Assembly: GCA_028023455.1 (NCBI GenBank)
Contig: JAQFVV010012531.1
Span: forward strand, 122,001-186,000
Length of the DNA stretch: 64,000 nt
From: Epiperipatus broadwayi
Lineage: Eukaryota; Onychophora; Udeonychophora; Euonychophora; Peripatidae
Direction of reading: 5' to 3'
Shown: in pieces, positions 40,954 to 52,190 of the stretch
How positions within the stretch are numbered: the stretch's first letter is position 1
Layout of the letters: every line of letters starts with the position of its first letter
Program-made: the position numbers and the translations under genes
Notes under the pieces: model-generated
Databases searched by the model: none
Told to the model about the DNA's origin: nothing
Seen by the model: only the letters and a program-made list of their open reading frames with translations

Positions 40954-41265
40954 GCATTGGTGGTTGAGTGGTCAGCACAGCTGCCTTACAAGCAGTTGTC
41001 CCTGGTTAGCGGGTTTGCTTCCTGTCCGATGCTATGACACATGAAAAAGAGACATTTTCTGATAGTTAACATGGCCCAATAAAGCTTAAAGGGAAATATG
41101 TAGGGAGTAAAACAGCGATTGAAAGCAAAATAGATGGATGAGAGAAAATGACTATTATCAACATCACTAAAAAAATTAAACATAGAATGAACTTGAAATT
41201 CTTTGCAAAAAAAGCTAATTGATTAACAAGTGAAATTTTAAACTTAATCTCAAGAATTTGCAAGA
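40954..41265 (+). mobile_element. tRNA-derived SINE with a Val(TAC)-like cloverleaf head
   Basis: 40954-41032 folds like a tRNA. The acceptor halves gcattgg and ccgatgc pair over all seven positions. A short D-arm follows, then an anticodon stem (gctgc/gcagt) with the loop cttacaa giving TAC, and a T-arm gcggg/cctgt with a 7-base loop. The variable region is about 12 bases, too long for a normal tRNA-Val, and the B box (ggtttgcttcc) departs from consensus. Unrelated tail sequence follows to about 41265. A SINE head or tRNA pseudogene is favoured over a working tRNA gene. Confidence 0.6.
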
Positions 41266-41366
41266 CCTAGGTACCACTGGTTAGATGGATAGATTAGAAT
41301 ATGTTGGTACTTATAAATCCAAAAATTAAATTAATCTTTGAAAGATTTTCCGCAATAAATCAATAA

Positions 41367-41741
41367 TGTTATTAAAACAGGCAAAACTCTCCATACAGTA
41401 GTGCCACCAGAGTAATCAATGAATGCAAAAAGGCTTGTGCACAAAATCCCCATCTAGTGCCTACTTATCCAATATCCCCAAACTAGTTTCTGGCTTGTAG
41501 CCTTCATCAGTGAGGAACTTTGAATCTGAGAGCACTGCACCTAGATTTTGGTGCAGTGCTCTCTGATCTAAAGCTTCTCACTGATGAAGGTAACAAGCCA
41601 GAAATTAGTCTGGGGATATTGTATGAGTAGGCACTAGATGGGGATTTTATGCACAAGCCTTCTGGCATATATTGATTACTCTTGTTGGGACTGATTGGCA
41701 CTACTGTATGGAGAGTTTTCCTATTTTAATAACAGTTACGT
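41367..41741. mobile_element. Complete palindromic-family element, copy C
   Basis: The left end gcaaaactctccatacagta (41381-41400) is mirrored by the right end near 41703-41722. Similarity continues inward to the centre, where gagagcactgcacc (around 41528) faces ggtgcagtgctctc (around 41560). The whole unit can fold into one long hairpin. Blocks inside recur at 3540-4030 and 12540-13505. No ORF or transposase. Confidence 0.8.
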
Positions 41742-42583
41742 GCTGGCATAAGAAATAGAGATCATATAAATCTATAGTGGGTGAAAGTGATGAGAATTAA
41801 AAATTAGTGAACCATTTGAGTGTAAAAACTTAGTCAATATTACCATATCAACAGCAATCTTATGTAACTATTATTGTATGTATACTATTTATTAAAACTT
41901 ATAAAATAAAAAGACAAGCAAAGGGAAAAAATGTTTACGTTAAGTTTAATTTACACACACAATATATATACATCTAAAGTTGGCGCCTAGTTTCATTATA
42001 ATTTTTCGATGTATTTAAATTCCAATAGATGCTACTAGTATTAATGAATAGACTTTTTAAAAATATATATATTTCCAGAATAAGAAATGTAACTTACAAA
42101 TCAGTTTGATAAACATTATTTATACAAACTTGTCAACTTAATGGAAAATATAAAATAAGTACAGATATTGTTTACCAGTAAGTTTTCCAAAAAAAATACA
42201 TTTTATTTAGTTCACACACTCTCGAAAATATATATATATAATGTCCACCAAAAGGATTATTTTCCGTTAATTATTAATTTCGTTCTGTTTATTCCTCTCC
42301 ATTGGCATAAAAAATGGAATACTTTGCTGTAAGAAAAGCTGAAGAGTTAGAAAAAAAATTTTGGGAAATACCACTCGTAAAAATATAACAAAATTTACAC
42401 TATTTAATTAGTTGAAGTTTTTTTTCTTTTTTTAGAATGTTATTTTGACGTCATCAACTATAAATCAAAAATCAAGCTTTTTCCTTTTACACCTGTTTAT
42501 TCATTTTCAGTCTGGGTCTGCATTTTCTGCATAAGACATTTGTTTGAATTCGGCGTTTAAAAAAAATTTGGCTTTATATTTTA
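41742..42583. other. Non-coding stretch downstream of the cyclin
   Basis: AT-rich with small TA runs. The part nearest the gene (about 42496-42583) is its likely 3' untranslated region. An AATAAA on the - strand at 42496-42501 is about 85 bases after the stop. Confidence 0.5.
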
Positions 42584-43327
42584 TCAAATATAGTAACAAT
42601 CACTATCTGTCAGATTTAATAATTTGACAATTTTTGGCATCCATTGGCTTGGATACTTGTTAATTTCTTTAGTTACAATTTCTCTCAGTGAATTTAAGAA
42701 GACATTATATTCATGTCTTTCTTGATATGTATTTAATCTGTTAAACATCGGATCGGATAATCTTCCTTTTACACGTAGGGCAACTTTAATACTGAGTATT
42801 GCCAGAGAAGAACATGAATAATTATTACTGGATGGAGAGATTGCAGAAATTGCTATGGCCATTTTATAAGCATAAAATGTTATTTCGCTTACATCTTCAA
42901 CTGTCTTGAATGCTTCAGTATAGTTTCTAATATAAGTATAGCTTTGTCGTATGTTAGACAGTTTTAAAAGTTCGTTTTCAATAATTGTATATAAAGACGA
43001 AGAACGCGTTTCTGTTAGCATATCTTTCGAAATCTGGCTCCAATCTTGAGGTATTTCAAAATCATCAGGAAGTTCATTTCCCCCAAAGTACTTTTGAGTT
43101 AGTCTTAAGCAGATTATTGCTACACAAAATCTATTATACATTATATAACAGTTATCAGTAAATAAACTTTGCAAATAAAAAATTCCTGTATGAATGACGA
43201 CGGTCGATAAATTTAATGAACAACCTATATCTAATAAAAATGTTGCAGCTTCTTGACGGAGATACACTTCGCGGTCTGAAAGCAATTTAATATGTCTTAA
43301 CGTTGAATATTTAGGGGAAGCAGCCAT
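42584..43327 (-). CDS. Divergent single-exon cyclin, T/K-like
   Basis: An intact ATG-started, 247-codon ORF with no intron. The first cyclin box lies at about residues 20-130. The segment L-R-Q-E-A-A-T-F-L-L-D-I-G-C-S-L-N-L-S (23-41) and the following I-H-T-G-I-F-Y-L closely follow the cyclin T pattern. The usual L-A-A-K-V-E-E is changed to L-R-L-T-Q-K-Y-F (73-80), keeping the Lys. A Glu at 118 in E-N-E-L-L-K-L matches the partner Glu of the cyclin core. A second fold (about 130-240) is weaker. Cyclin T and K bind CDK9, CDK12 or CDK13 in transcription elongation; whether this one does is unknown. It lacks the long C-terminal tail. AATAAA about 85 bases after the stop supports a real transcript. 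A retrocopy that stayed intact is possible. Confidence 0.7.
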   Translation of the reverse strand: MAASPKYSTLRHIKLLSDREVYLRQEAATFLLDIGCSLNLSTVVIHTGIFYLQSLFTDNCYIMYNRFCVAIICLRLTQKYFGGNELPDDFEIPQDWSQISKDMLTETRSSSLYTIIENELLKLSNIRQSYTYIRNYTEAFKTVEDVSEITFYAYKMAIAISAISPSSNNYSCSSLAILSIKVALRVKGRLSDPMFNRLNTYQERHEYNVFLNSLREIVTKEINKYPSQWMPKIVKLLNLTDSDCYYI

Positions 43328-44239
43328 GACTGAGAAATTAATATCAAAACCTTTAATTTATTATATATATATTACAGTAAGATGTTTAACTTATTTTTAA
43401 TTTGCATAATAAAAGCTTTGCAAATGTATTTTTTTGAATAAATTATAATGTAATACTTAAACAATCATTTTTTTATTTTTTTATCTGTTGTTTTTTATAT
43501 GGTATTGTATATAAGTAATATCTTTATTTTTCACTCTTATATATAAATAATAAGTTTATTTATTTATTTACTTTCGAATATTAACATCAGTGCAGAGGTA
43601 GTATCCGGGTCTTTTTTCATTAATAAACAAAAAATGCATTTCATTCATATAATTCCCGGTCAACGCATTTGACATATGAGAAAAAAAAAAAACAAATCAT
43701 TCGAGTATTATTCTGTATATTTATTAATACATATGATAATTATAAACTTTTCTATTTATACACATGTAATTACACATAATTATCATGAATGGATAAATTA
43801 TAATTTCCATAAAATTAAAACATTATAACTTATTGTTAATTACATACGTAATGTTTTTTCACGAGTTTTTTTTAATATAATTTATCTTAAATGGGGTCTG
43901 TTATTTGGTTTTAAGAATACCTAAAAAGATTACTACAAAATACAATTTCATATAGTATAGAATTAGTTGATTTTATTTTTCTTTGTATTTATATTAGTAA
44001 CTATTATAAATTAATGTATTTACTTACTTATTTGCATTTGACGTATGTCTTATTTAAATATATATAATATCAAATATAATTTATAAGTATTTAAAAGAAT
44101 TGGTTTTAATCTTGCAAATCTAAATATAACAGTATAAAAATATACAAATAAATATTGGATTTTAATTGGTGTATGGCATGTCCATCAACTTCACTGGCTA
44201 TATGTTATGTATAAACTCCTGAAGATGAACGTTATGTTA
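43328..44239. other. AT-rich stretch upstream of the cyclin
   Basis: Contains a TA run at about 43360-43373 and much low-complexity sequence. No convincing promoter or element was recognised. Any cyclin promoter should lie here. Confidence 0.4.
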
Positions 44240-46560
44240 TGATAATTAATGGTGCAGAAGATTCTGTAATAAATAACTTAAACTTTTTCCCCAAAGATCA
44301 AAGGGATGAATCTAAAATACATCAGGAATTAGATAATTTTACTAGACTAGTCAAATGAAAATAATTTTTTTAAAATAACAGGACATATTAAGAAAATGTG
44401 ATATGATTGGTTACCTCCATATCACAGAAACATTTTTCTTGATACATAAATTGGCAATATCTATCGGATATTATTAAAGTAATTAGGCCAACATAGCATA
44501 AGAAACATAAAAGCAATTTAACCTTAAATATAAAAAAAATATGCATTATAAAACTTAGACAAAAAAAAGAAATTATTATAAAACCAGCTGATAAGGAGGA
44601 ACGATAATAATTATGACTACATAACGTTTCGCTTCCTTTAAATGACAAAAATTTCAATGAAACCATAACCCAAGCTGCTATAAATAAATTATTTAAAAAC
44701 ATATTTTCAGCCTGAAAGATATGAAAATGAGAAACTTTCATGTTAGGAATAATTATATGTTTTAATATCAATCAAATCGTCCAGTCAATTTTACACTTTA
44801 CGTTAAGTCCATAAAGCAGGCTGCTTTGGCAAGCTTAAAGCTAGCATTGGTTCTGTTATAGAAAATATTTTAGCATTTATTGGTTTTATACACGATATTC
44901 TACCATCATCCAATTTTTCTGTTAAAGATAATACATACATTCTATTTTAGAAAACATCAAATCTCAATTACCAAATGGATATTTTAGTATCGTTAGATAT
45001 TGCATGACTGTACATTAGTATAACAATGAGACTAAAGCTATTAAATCTGCTGTATAAAATAGGAAATATGATGAGCACCATATTACAACTATTACTGAAT
45101 TAATATATTTAATTTTTAAAAAAATATTTTGTTTTTAATTCTGTATATTATTTGTAAAAAGTAAGATACTGCAATGGGTAACTAAATAGCCTTAATTATA
45201 CCAATATTAAATTCTCCATAATTAAAAATGCTAGACTTAAACTTCATACCTTGCTTAGACATATAAATATATTTATGATATGGCCATACAATGAAAAGGG
45301 AACTTCATAATTTCTTTGAACATATAAATAATTTTAATAAAAATATACAATTTACTATGAATTTTTTTAAAAACAGTAGCTTATTTTCTTGATTTTGAAA
45401 TTATTTGTAGTATTAAAATTTTTAGAACTACTATAATAAATCAAGTTAGACATAGCTATCTACATTTTCATAAAACTATTAAAAGCTAGTAATCCCTAGA
45501 GTCAATTTTTAAGAATTAGAAGAATTTGTAAAATAAATTACTTCTTCAACAAAATAAAGTTTTCTATAATAAATTTATAAACATAAAATATCCTTAAATA
45601 TTGTTGGGTAAGGCAGTATTAAAATGTTCAGATATTGATAGGAAGGAAATTTCTATCTAAGAAAAAAGCAATCAAAAGTTTCTATCATTAGTTCTTATTT
45701 TTAATAGTGATTTACTCATTCTAACCACATACTACAAAAACATAATAAATTTCACAGATTATCTCAAATCTATTTTTTTACCTATAAGAAACAAATACTT
45801 AAAAATAGACTTGTAAAAGCAAATGTTATTACTAATTTTTTATCAGAAAAAAGATATGTTTTTATATAGAAATAAAACTGTCTTGCATGCAACCATATTA
45901 CTGATACAAAAGTAGTCTATGGTAATACTATTAATGATTTTAAATGGAATATCACCAACTATGATAATTATAAAAATGTAAACTTGATATATTTAATAAA
46001 ATATAGCATATGCTTGAATCATTATGTAGATAAATTGTAAAACAGTCCACATATTAAAATAAGTAGCTATATATTTGGCATTTTACATAAAAATGAAGAC
46101 AAGCCAATTTCTAAATATTTCAGTATACCAAACCATTTATTTGATGATTTAAGAATTGTCATTTTACAGGTGGGAAATTCAACATAAGAAAGATGAAATA
46201 AAAGAAGAATATTTATTTACAAATTTAACAGTTTATTTTTAGATAGTATGAACATAAACATAGATATGATTATATCCCTGAATTATCTGTTTTAATGCTT
46301 TTATTGATTTCAGAAAATGTGATCTTTTTCAAGTTAGAATGAAATTTTAAAATCAATGTTTAAAATATTTCAATTCAATAGAATTGCTTGTAGATTGATA
46401 TATAACTAAATTACATCACCCTAATTCATTGAAACATTTATCTTTTCAGTATGTCAACTTGTTTGATAGATATGGAACAGATGATGAGAAAATATAAAAA
46501 ATATTTAATAATTTCAAATATTGCAGCTAACAATTATTCTATAACTTTCAGCTGTTTTAA
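44240..46560 (+). pseudogene. Decayed Penelope-like element reverse transcriptase
   Basis: Broken by many stops and shifts, but the order of motifs fits the Penelope RT. K-P-A-D-K lies near 44580. I-L-V-S-L-D-I-A, a stop and L-Y-I-S-I follow near 44980-45020. F-N-S-V-Y-Y-L then K-V-R-Y-C-N-G (the usual F-N-G-x-x-Y then G-T-A-M-G) lies near 45135-45178. An F-T-M-N-F-F segment is near 45350, and a Y-L-H-F-H then I-P-x-S-Q-F-L-R-I-R-R-I pattern near 45455-45520. The downstream part should hold the GIY-YIG endonuclease but is too degraded to call. The 127-codon ORF on the opposite strand is a shadow. Confidence 0.6.
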
Positions 46561-46646
46561 ATAAAAATCATGTGAGGTAGTAAAAAAACAAATTTTATTT
46601 CAATTTAATAATATTTTTAATCATTTTAAACTCTTATGGTATATAT

Positions 46647-47143
46647 CAGTGGTCTTCAACCACCGGTCCACAGCCCAGTGCCGGGCCGTAGAAGTTCTTT
46701 GCTGGTCCGCGATAGACTGGCAAGAAAGTTTTAATGCCAAAATAATAAGATTTTAAACTTTTAATTAATATAAACAATTTTTATTTATTTTTTTCATCGC
46801 ACTTTTACCTGATTAAAAAAAAAGAAATAGAACAAAATCTAATCAGTCATACATAAATTAATTTGTTTTTCTAATTATCACAGATATTTATGGGGGGGGA
46901 TAGAATTAAATTTTTTATTACTTTTTTAAAAAAATTCAAAATTAAAAAAAAAAAGTTTTTTTATTATACAAACTCCATATATATATATATAATTTTATCT
47001 AAGGCTAAGCTGTTTACATCTTTAAGAAAATTTATCTACAGACTTCTGCTGGTCCATGAAACCTTATCCTTATTTTTGCCGGTCCACGAAACCTTATCCT
47101 TATTTTTACCGGTCCACAGGTGTGAAAAGGTTGAAGACCACTG
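46647..47143. mobile_element. Non-autonomous hAT element (MITE), 497 bp
   Basis: Terminal inverted repeats CAGTGGTCTTCAACC (46647-46661) and GGTTGAAGACCACTG (47129-47143) are perfect complements. Directly outside are identical 8-bp direct repeats GTATATAT (46639-46646 and 47144-47151), the hAT-type target duplication. The GC-rich ends carry repeated ccggtccac words. Near 47050-47118 a unit of about 30 bp (ggtccacgaaaccttatcct) is repeated about 2.5 times. No transposase. The ORF reading through it is not coding. Confidence 0.93.
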
Positions 47144-49594
47144 GTATATATCATATTTAGTATGTGTACATAATTATATATGTAAAATAAATCAGTAACT
47201 AAGGTTTTCTATTTAAAAGTGTTTATAGTTTCCATTTTTATTTTAAAACAATTGTTTTTAAAATAAGTTCAATTAAACAACTCCCATTATTTAAAGCATC
47301 TTAAAAAGCTAAAGAAAAAGAAAACTTGCTGTCATTATTTAAAACAATGACAAATTTTCTTCTTTAGCTTTCTTTTTTAAAACAATTGGTTTAAAATAAA
47401 AATATAAACTGTGAAACACTTTTAAATAGAAAACTTAGTTACTGATTTAATTATACATATATAATTATATACACATACTAAATATAATATGTACATTAAG
47501 AGTCTACCAATCTAATCAGCTATTTACATTTGAATTTTCTCTTTAATTGAGTCTTTAAACACTGTTTTAAGCACTGAAATGACTAATCAAGAAGTGGGAG
47601 ATTTCTTTCCAAAAATGTCAATTTATCTTAATAATAATACTACTACTGATTAAATTTATAAATTCCTTATTTAATCTCATAGCTTTTAGTATTAGTTTTC
47701 ATTGACAACAGATCTTTTGTTTTGGGCAATAATTGCTTTTTTCAAATTCTTATTCAGTTTAAAAATGAGAGGGAGGATGAATGGGGAAAAGAAAAATTAT
47801 GTGGGAGGAGGGAGAAAGCAAAATAAATAAGCAATTTACAAATGGTAAATAACTTCCACAGAATCATTTTCATATTTGAATTTTAACTATTTCACAACTA
47901 TAACCTGTGATAGTGCTATCATATTTGACATTTTAGGTGGGCCAATGGCCATGTGATCACTACATTTTTATGTTGCTTTAAAGTATAGTATATGTTAAAT
48001 TATGGTATGTGACAAAGCTGCAACAATTCTTTCTAAAAAGCTTCTATTTTAATGTATTAAGAAATGTCAGCAGTATTCAGACCTTTATGGACCTTGATCT
48101 GTGATTGACAAAACATTTTATTGTTCTGACAAAGCTATGAAGGGAGATGGTAACTTGTGATTGGCTGATGCTCTAGATTAATTTTTCCTGTAGCTAAATG
48201 CCACACATAATGTGATTTTCAGTAATTGTTAATGACTATGATGCAATATTTTTGTAAAAAACATTATTAAACTAAAAACTAGGGGATCATCTTTAAAAGA
48301 ATTTTATTTTTAAAAAAGACAGCTCTTAGAAAATATACAACTTACATTACAAAAACTGGAAATGACCAAAGAAAAGTCATTAGAGTCTAGAAAGAAAATT
48401 GTTTTTTGTAAAAACTGTGAAATATTTTAATAACAATTAATAATATTTTAACATTTAGAATTTTTTTTATTTAATTTGATAATTTAAATCTATCATTTTT
48501 AATAACATAAAATTGTAATATTTAATATTTCATTCTTTTAACTTTTTTGAATAGATATCATGAAACCAATAACAATGTTTACCTTTGTTATTGGTAAGAC
48601 TTTTAATTAGATACTTATTTTCACAATTTTTCAAGCCTATAAATAAATTTTTTAATATATATAAAAAAGATTTAATTGCACACAAAAAAATCAAACATGG
48701 TATCATAGTAAAATTTCATCACTAGAATCAATTATAAAATTTGGGGGTTGAATTGACACTGAAAGAATTTTTTAGATAATCTGTTTGGAAATTTTGATTG
48801 TTCTTTTATTTTATTTCTTGTTTTACAAACTAAGGAGGAAAAGAACAGAACTAGCCATTGTATTACAACTAAATTTATAAACACTGTAATCTATTTTTTA
48901 TTGAGTTTTTTGGCCAACTATCATTTTCTTAACTTTTTTTAATGAACTTTGATTTCTCTTTGCAATTTCTAATTGTATTGAAAGAAATGGAGAGAAAGGT
49001 GGGAAGTGGAGAAATTAATCAATTCTATGTGTAATCTAAAACTTCATAAGCACGATTTTCATTGACAAGCTTTTTGTTTTATTTTTATATTTTTTGCTAG
49101 TTTTTATTGAGTTTTAAAAAAAAGCAGAGGGTCTGGAATTTGTATTTTTTTTTGTTTGTAAAAAATTTTAATTTTATTTTTTAAAATTAGTTTGTAAGAA
49201 GTTTTCTTTTTTTAACAAAAAGAAAAGTTACTGCCATCTATGCATTTCAATAAATATTTTTTTTTTTAGAAATTAATTTATAAAGAATTTTTTTTTGTTT
49301 GAAGTGGTATTCATTTAAATAGTTGTTAGTTTTTTAAAAAATGTATAAATTAAACCATTTTTAAAAAACATTATTGTTGTTTAAAAACCATATAGTTTAT
49401 TTTTATTTGTAGTGTTGGAATGGAGTTGAGAATTAATCAAAAAAGCAATTCCCCACCCTCTCCCCCACTTTTTAAAAAGCTAATAAGAAAATAGAAAATT
49501 TTAAAGACAATATATATCATAAGTTGTTTGAATTATATAATAGATGCAATTCATCCATCTTCTTTCACTTTTTAAAGATCAGATAATAATATTT

Positions 49595-49750
49595 AAACAG
49601 CATTAAACTGTTGCACATGCGCTTTGGATTTTAAATATAAAATGAATGAATACTAATATTCCAAAGACTTTATCATGTGATTGAAGTGTTAGTATTCATT
49701 CATTTTATATTTAAAATCTAAAGCGCATGTGCAACAGTTTAATGCTGTTT
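49595..49750. repeat. Near-perfect 62-bp inverted repeat (long hairpin)
   Basis: Left arm 49595-49656 and right arm 49689-49750 are reverse complements with only one mismatch that I can see in about 61 positions. A loop of about 33 bases separates them. The arms include the unusual GC-containing word ttgcacatgcgcttt. A young foldback element is likely. A hairpin transcript would form a long duplex. Confidence 0.9.
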
Positions 49751-50560
49751 AAGTATTAATGTTTATAAAAAACATTGCGCTATATAAAATAATTGACTTA
49801 CTTGCAAAGATCAAATAAGAAAAAAAAATTACAAATTTTTAAATTCATTTCAATTTTCAAAACAGAAGTTGTTTGAAATAGGTAAGATATGGAATTCACA
49901 ACTATCCCCTCCCTTTTTAAAAAGCCAATAAGAATGAAAAACTTAAAAAAATTTAAAGTTAAAATCATATTCCAAATCAAATCTTTCCATTATGAATCAA
50001 AGCAGGTGAATTGATTTTAGGGAGATTACAATTGCCATTCAATCCTTCTCCCTCTCTTCTTACTTTTTAATTACATAAAAAGCCAATAAGAAAGAATAAA
50101 TTTGCACAAAGTTTTAAAGGCAAAATAGTGTCCAAACAGAAATCTGTGATTTACAAATCAAAATAAGGGCTTTGAAATTCTAAAGCAATCAATTTTGTAA
50201 GCCAATATTAGGTATACAATGATAATGATGAGAAATCCGAAGAAAACTTACAATTGACCTTTTTTAGAAATTGAAAAAAACAAAAACAAATACTATTGAA
50301 ATTTCATCAAAAAAAAAAAAAAGAAATCTGTCAATGAAAACTAATAGTGCCAGGTTTTAGATTATATATTGAATGTGTAAAGTAAGTTATATTTCTACAA
50401 TAAATCACTATTTTTCTAAAGAAATCTTCAAATGATCAACTAATCATCTCTGCAACATTTTATGATGCCAAAACAGTGTTTAATGATTTAAAAAAAGATA
50501 AAAATGGAAATGTAGATAGCCAATTAGATTGGTACCTATTAAAAGTATATAAATTAAGAC

Positions 50561-51572
50561 AGTTATGTATCTCGTAGCATGAAAAACATAGTAGTGTGTG
50601 CATGTATATATATATATAAAGTTAAAAGGAAAAATAGAAATATTATCAAAATCACACTATTCTTTACTTTGCTGTAATATCCTATAAACACAATTTATCC
50701 AAACCACTGTGTTTGAAGTTGTTTGGATAAATTGTATTTAAAAGTAGAAATAAACATAAACAAAAATATTTTCTAGATATATATTACACTAGAATAACAG
50801 TTATGAATTAAATAATTCTGAATTTAAAATAATTTATTATAAATTAAACATTTTAAAAAGATCTAATTAAAATTTTATTATTTCTGATTTTGAAATTAAA
50901 ACAAGCATCTTTTTATATAGCAATAGATATACTGGTAATTATAAAATTCTAATGTCTATTTTGATTGAAGTAAATTCTTTTTTAATTAAAGCATGGATAA
51001 CATATTTTGATAAAGATCATACCAAGTTGTTGTTGAAAGGATTAAAGTAAATTGAAATGAGTCATTAACTTTTTTTAATCAAGATAAAGAAAATGTGCTT
51101 TTAATTACTGTGTTTTACACCCTGACTATATAAAGGTTGAAATAAAGATTAGAAGAGTTTTTAAAGTTTAGAGTTTTACATAGTTTTTTTTTATGGTTTT
51201 ACAGATTACTGCTACCATAAAGGTACAACTAATGGAAAAGACTGTATATTTAGACACTGATAATTCACACCAGTAGAGTTTTGATTCACAGGGAGGACAG
51301 GGCTAGCTTTTCATTAGCCTGTATATATTGTGCACTACACAGTATGCTTGAAATCTATCAAATCCTAGACTAAATAGAAGTGTCTGCATGTATGCAAACA
51401 GTTACCAAATTATATCTTTTCTTAAGATGACAATAAGGCAGTCTACTGTTTTAAAAGTGATGCGGTTACCCAAAGAGTCCATTAGTTTGCTGAAGAATTA
51501 GTTTATACATATACTGTTTTATCTATAGGCAGAGAAGCACTGATAAAGGTACTGTATTATATATATTTATAT
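50561..51572. other. Non-coding stretch, includes a small hairpin
   Basis: At about 50691-50737 acaatttatccaaac pairs with gtttggataaattgt across a 17-base loop. A somewhat GC-richer block at about 51195-51540 has no recognised ORF or ends and may belong to the repeat that follows. Confidence 0.4.
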
Positions 51573-52190
51573 ATATATTGAAACAGTCGACCTTAGTTCA
51601 GGATTGAGTTTCATGGTTCTACCACAGCCCACGTGTCATCATGCTTCTTTTTTGTTGTGGTTGTATACATATATTTTTGAGAAGCATCTATGAGATTTAT
51701 AAATACAAATGTGAAATAAAAATCTTTAATTATTTTAAATATTAGCTTTTATAAGATGTGACTCAGATATAGCCAGATATATTACAGGAGCTTAGATATA
51801 TAATTAAAAATACTAAATAATTTTTTGTGTCTATTAAAATTGTATTTTTTTTTACTTTTATTTTAATATTGTAATTACTTTTTTTGTTCTAAAACTATAT
51901 ATAAATTCAAGATGAAAGATGCAGTTGTCGACTGTCTAAAAATAATTAAAGGGGTGGGAAGTTTGTTTCATGATTTTACAAAGAATTTGTAAATTAAAGT
52001 TAAGAAAAGTAAAATCTAAAACAAAGCTAATGGATTTTAGTTAACTATTAACATTTTTTATCAAATCTATTTCCAAACAGGAAATTAGTTTGAATTGATT
52101 TTGGACAGTTATCTCATGATTGCATCTTTACTAACAATAGAGTAAAGACTCTTGTAAATTAAGGATCCATTAGAGTCAGGAAATCTAATT
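51573..52190 (+). repeat. Interspersed repeat, copy 2
   Basis: Inverted relative to 1-628 and diverged by substitutions and small indels. Because copy 1 runs off the window, the true element may include the GC-richer sequence that continues after 52190 (to about 52460). No terminal repeats were identified. Confidence 0.8.

Larger units (their letters stand above)
46628..50560. repeat. Complex foldback region with nested insertions
   Basis: Several inverted pairs overlap. The arm at about 46628-47270 (interrupted by a hAT MITE) faces about 47370-47505, sharing catatttagtatgtg and tcagtaactaag-like sequence. The segment 47490-47720 faces about 50310-50545, for example caatctaatcagctatttac against its complement near 50515, and tgtcaatgaaaactaata on one side. 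A block containing aaaaagccaataagaa recurs near 49465, 49920 and 50080 with G-rich inverse copies near 47770 and 48990. No ORF is supported anywhere in it. It may be one large composite element or several nested ones. Confidence 0.6.

Noticed and set aside
40954-41032. Functional tRNA-Val gene
   Set aside because: The variable region is about 12 bases and the B box departs from consensus, while repeat-like tail sequence follows. A SINE head is more likely.
44388-44771. 127-codon - strand ORF
   Set aside because: It is antisense to Penelope-type RT sequence and has no recognisable domain.
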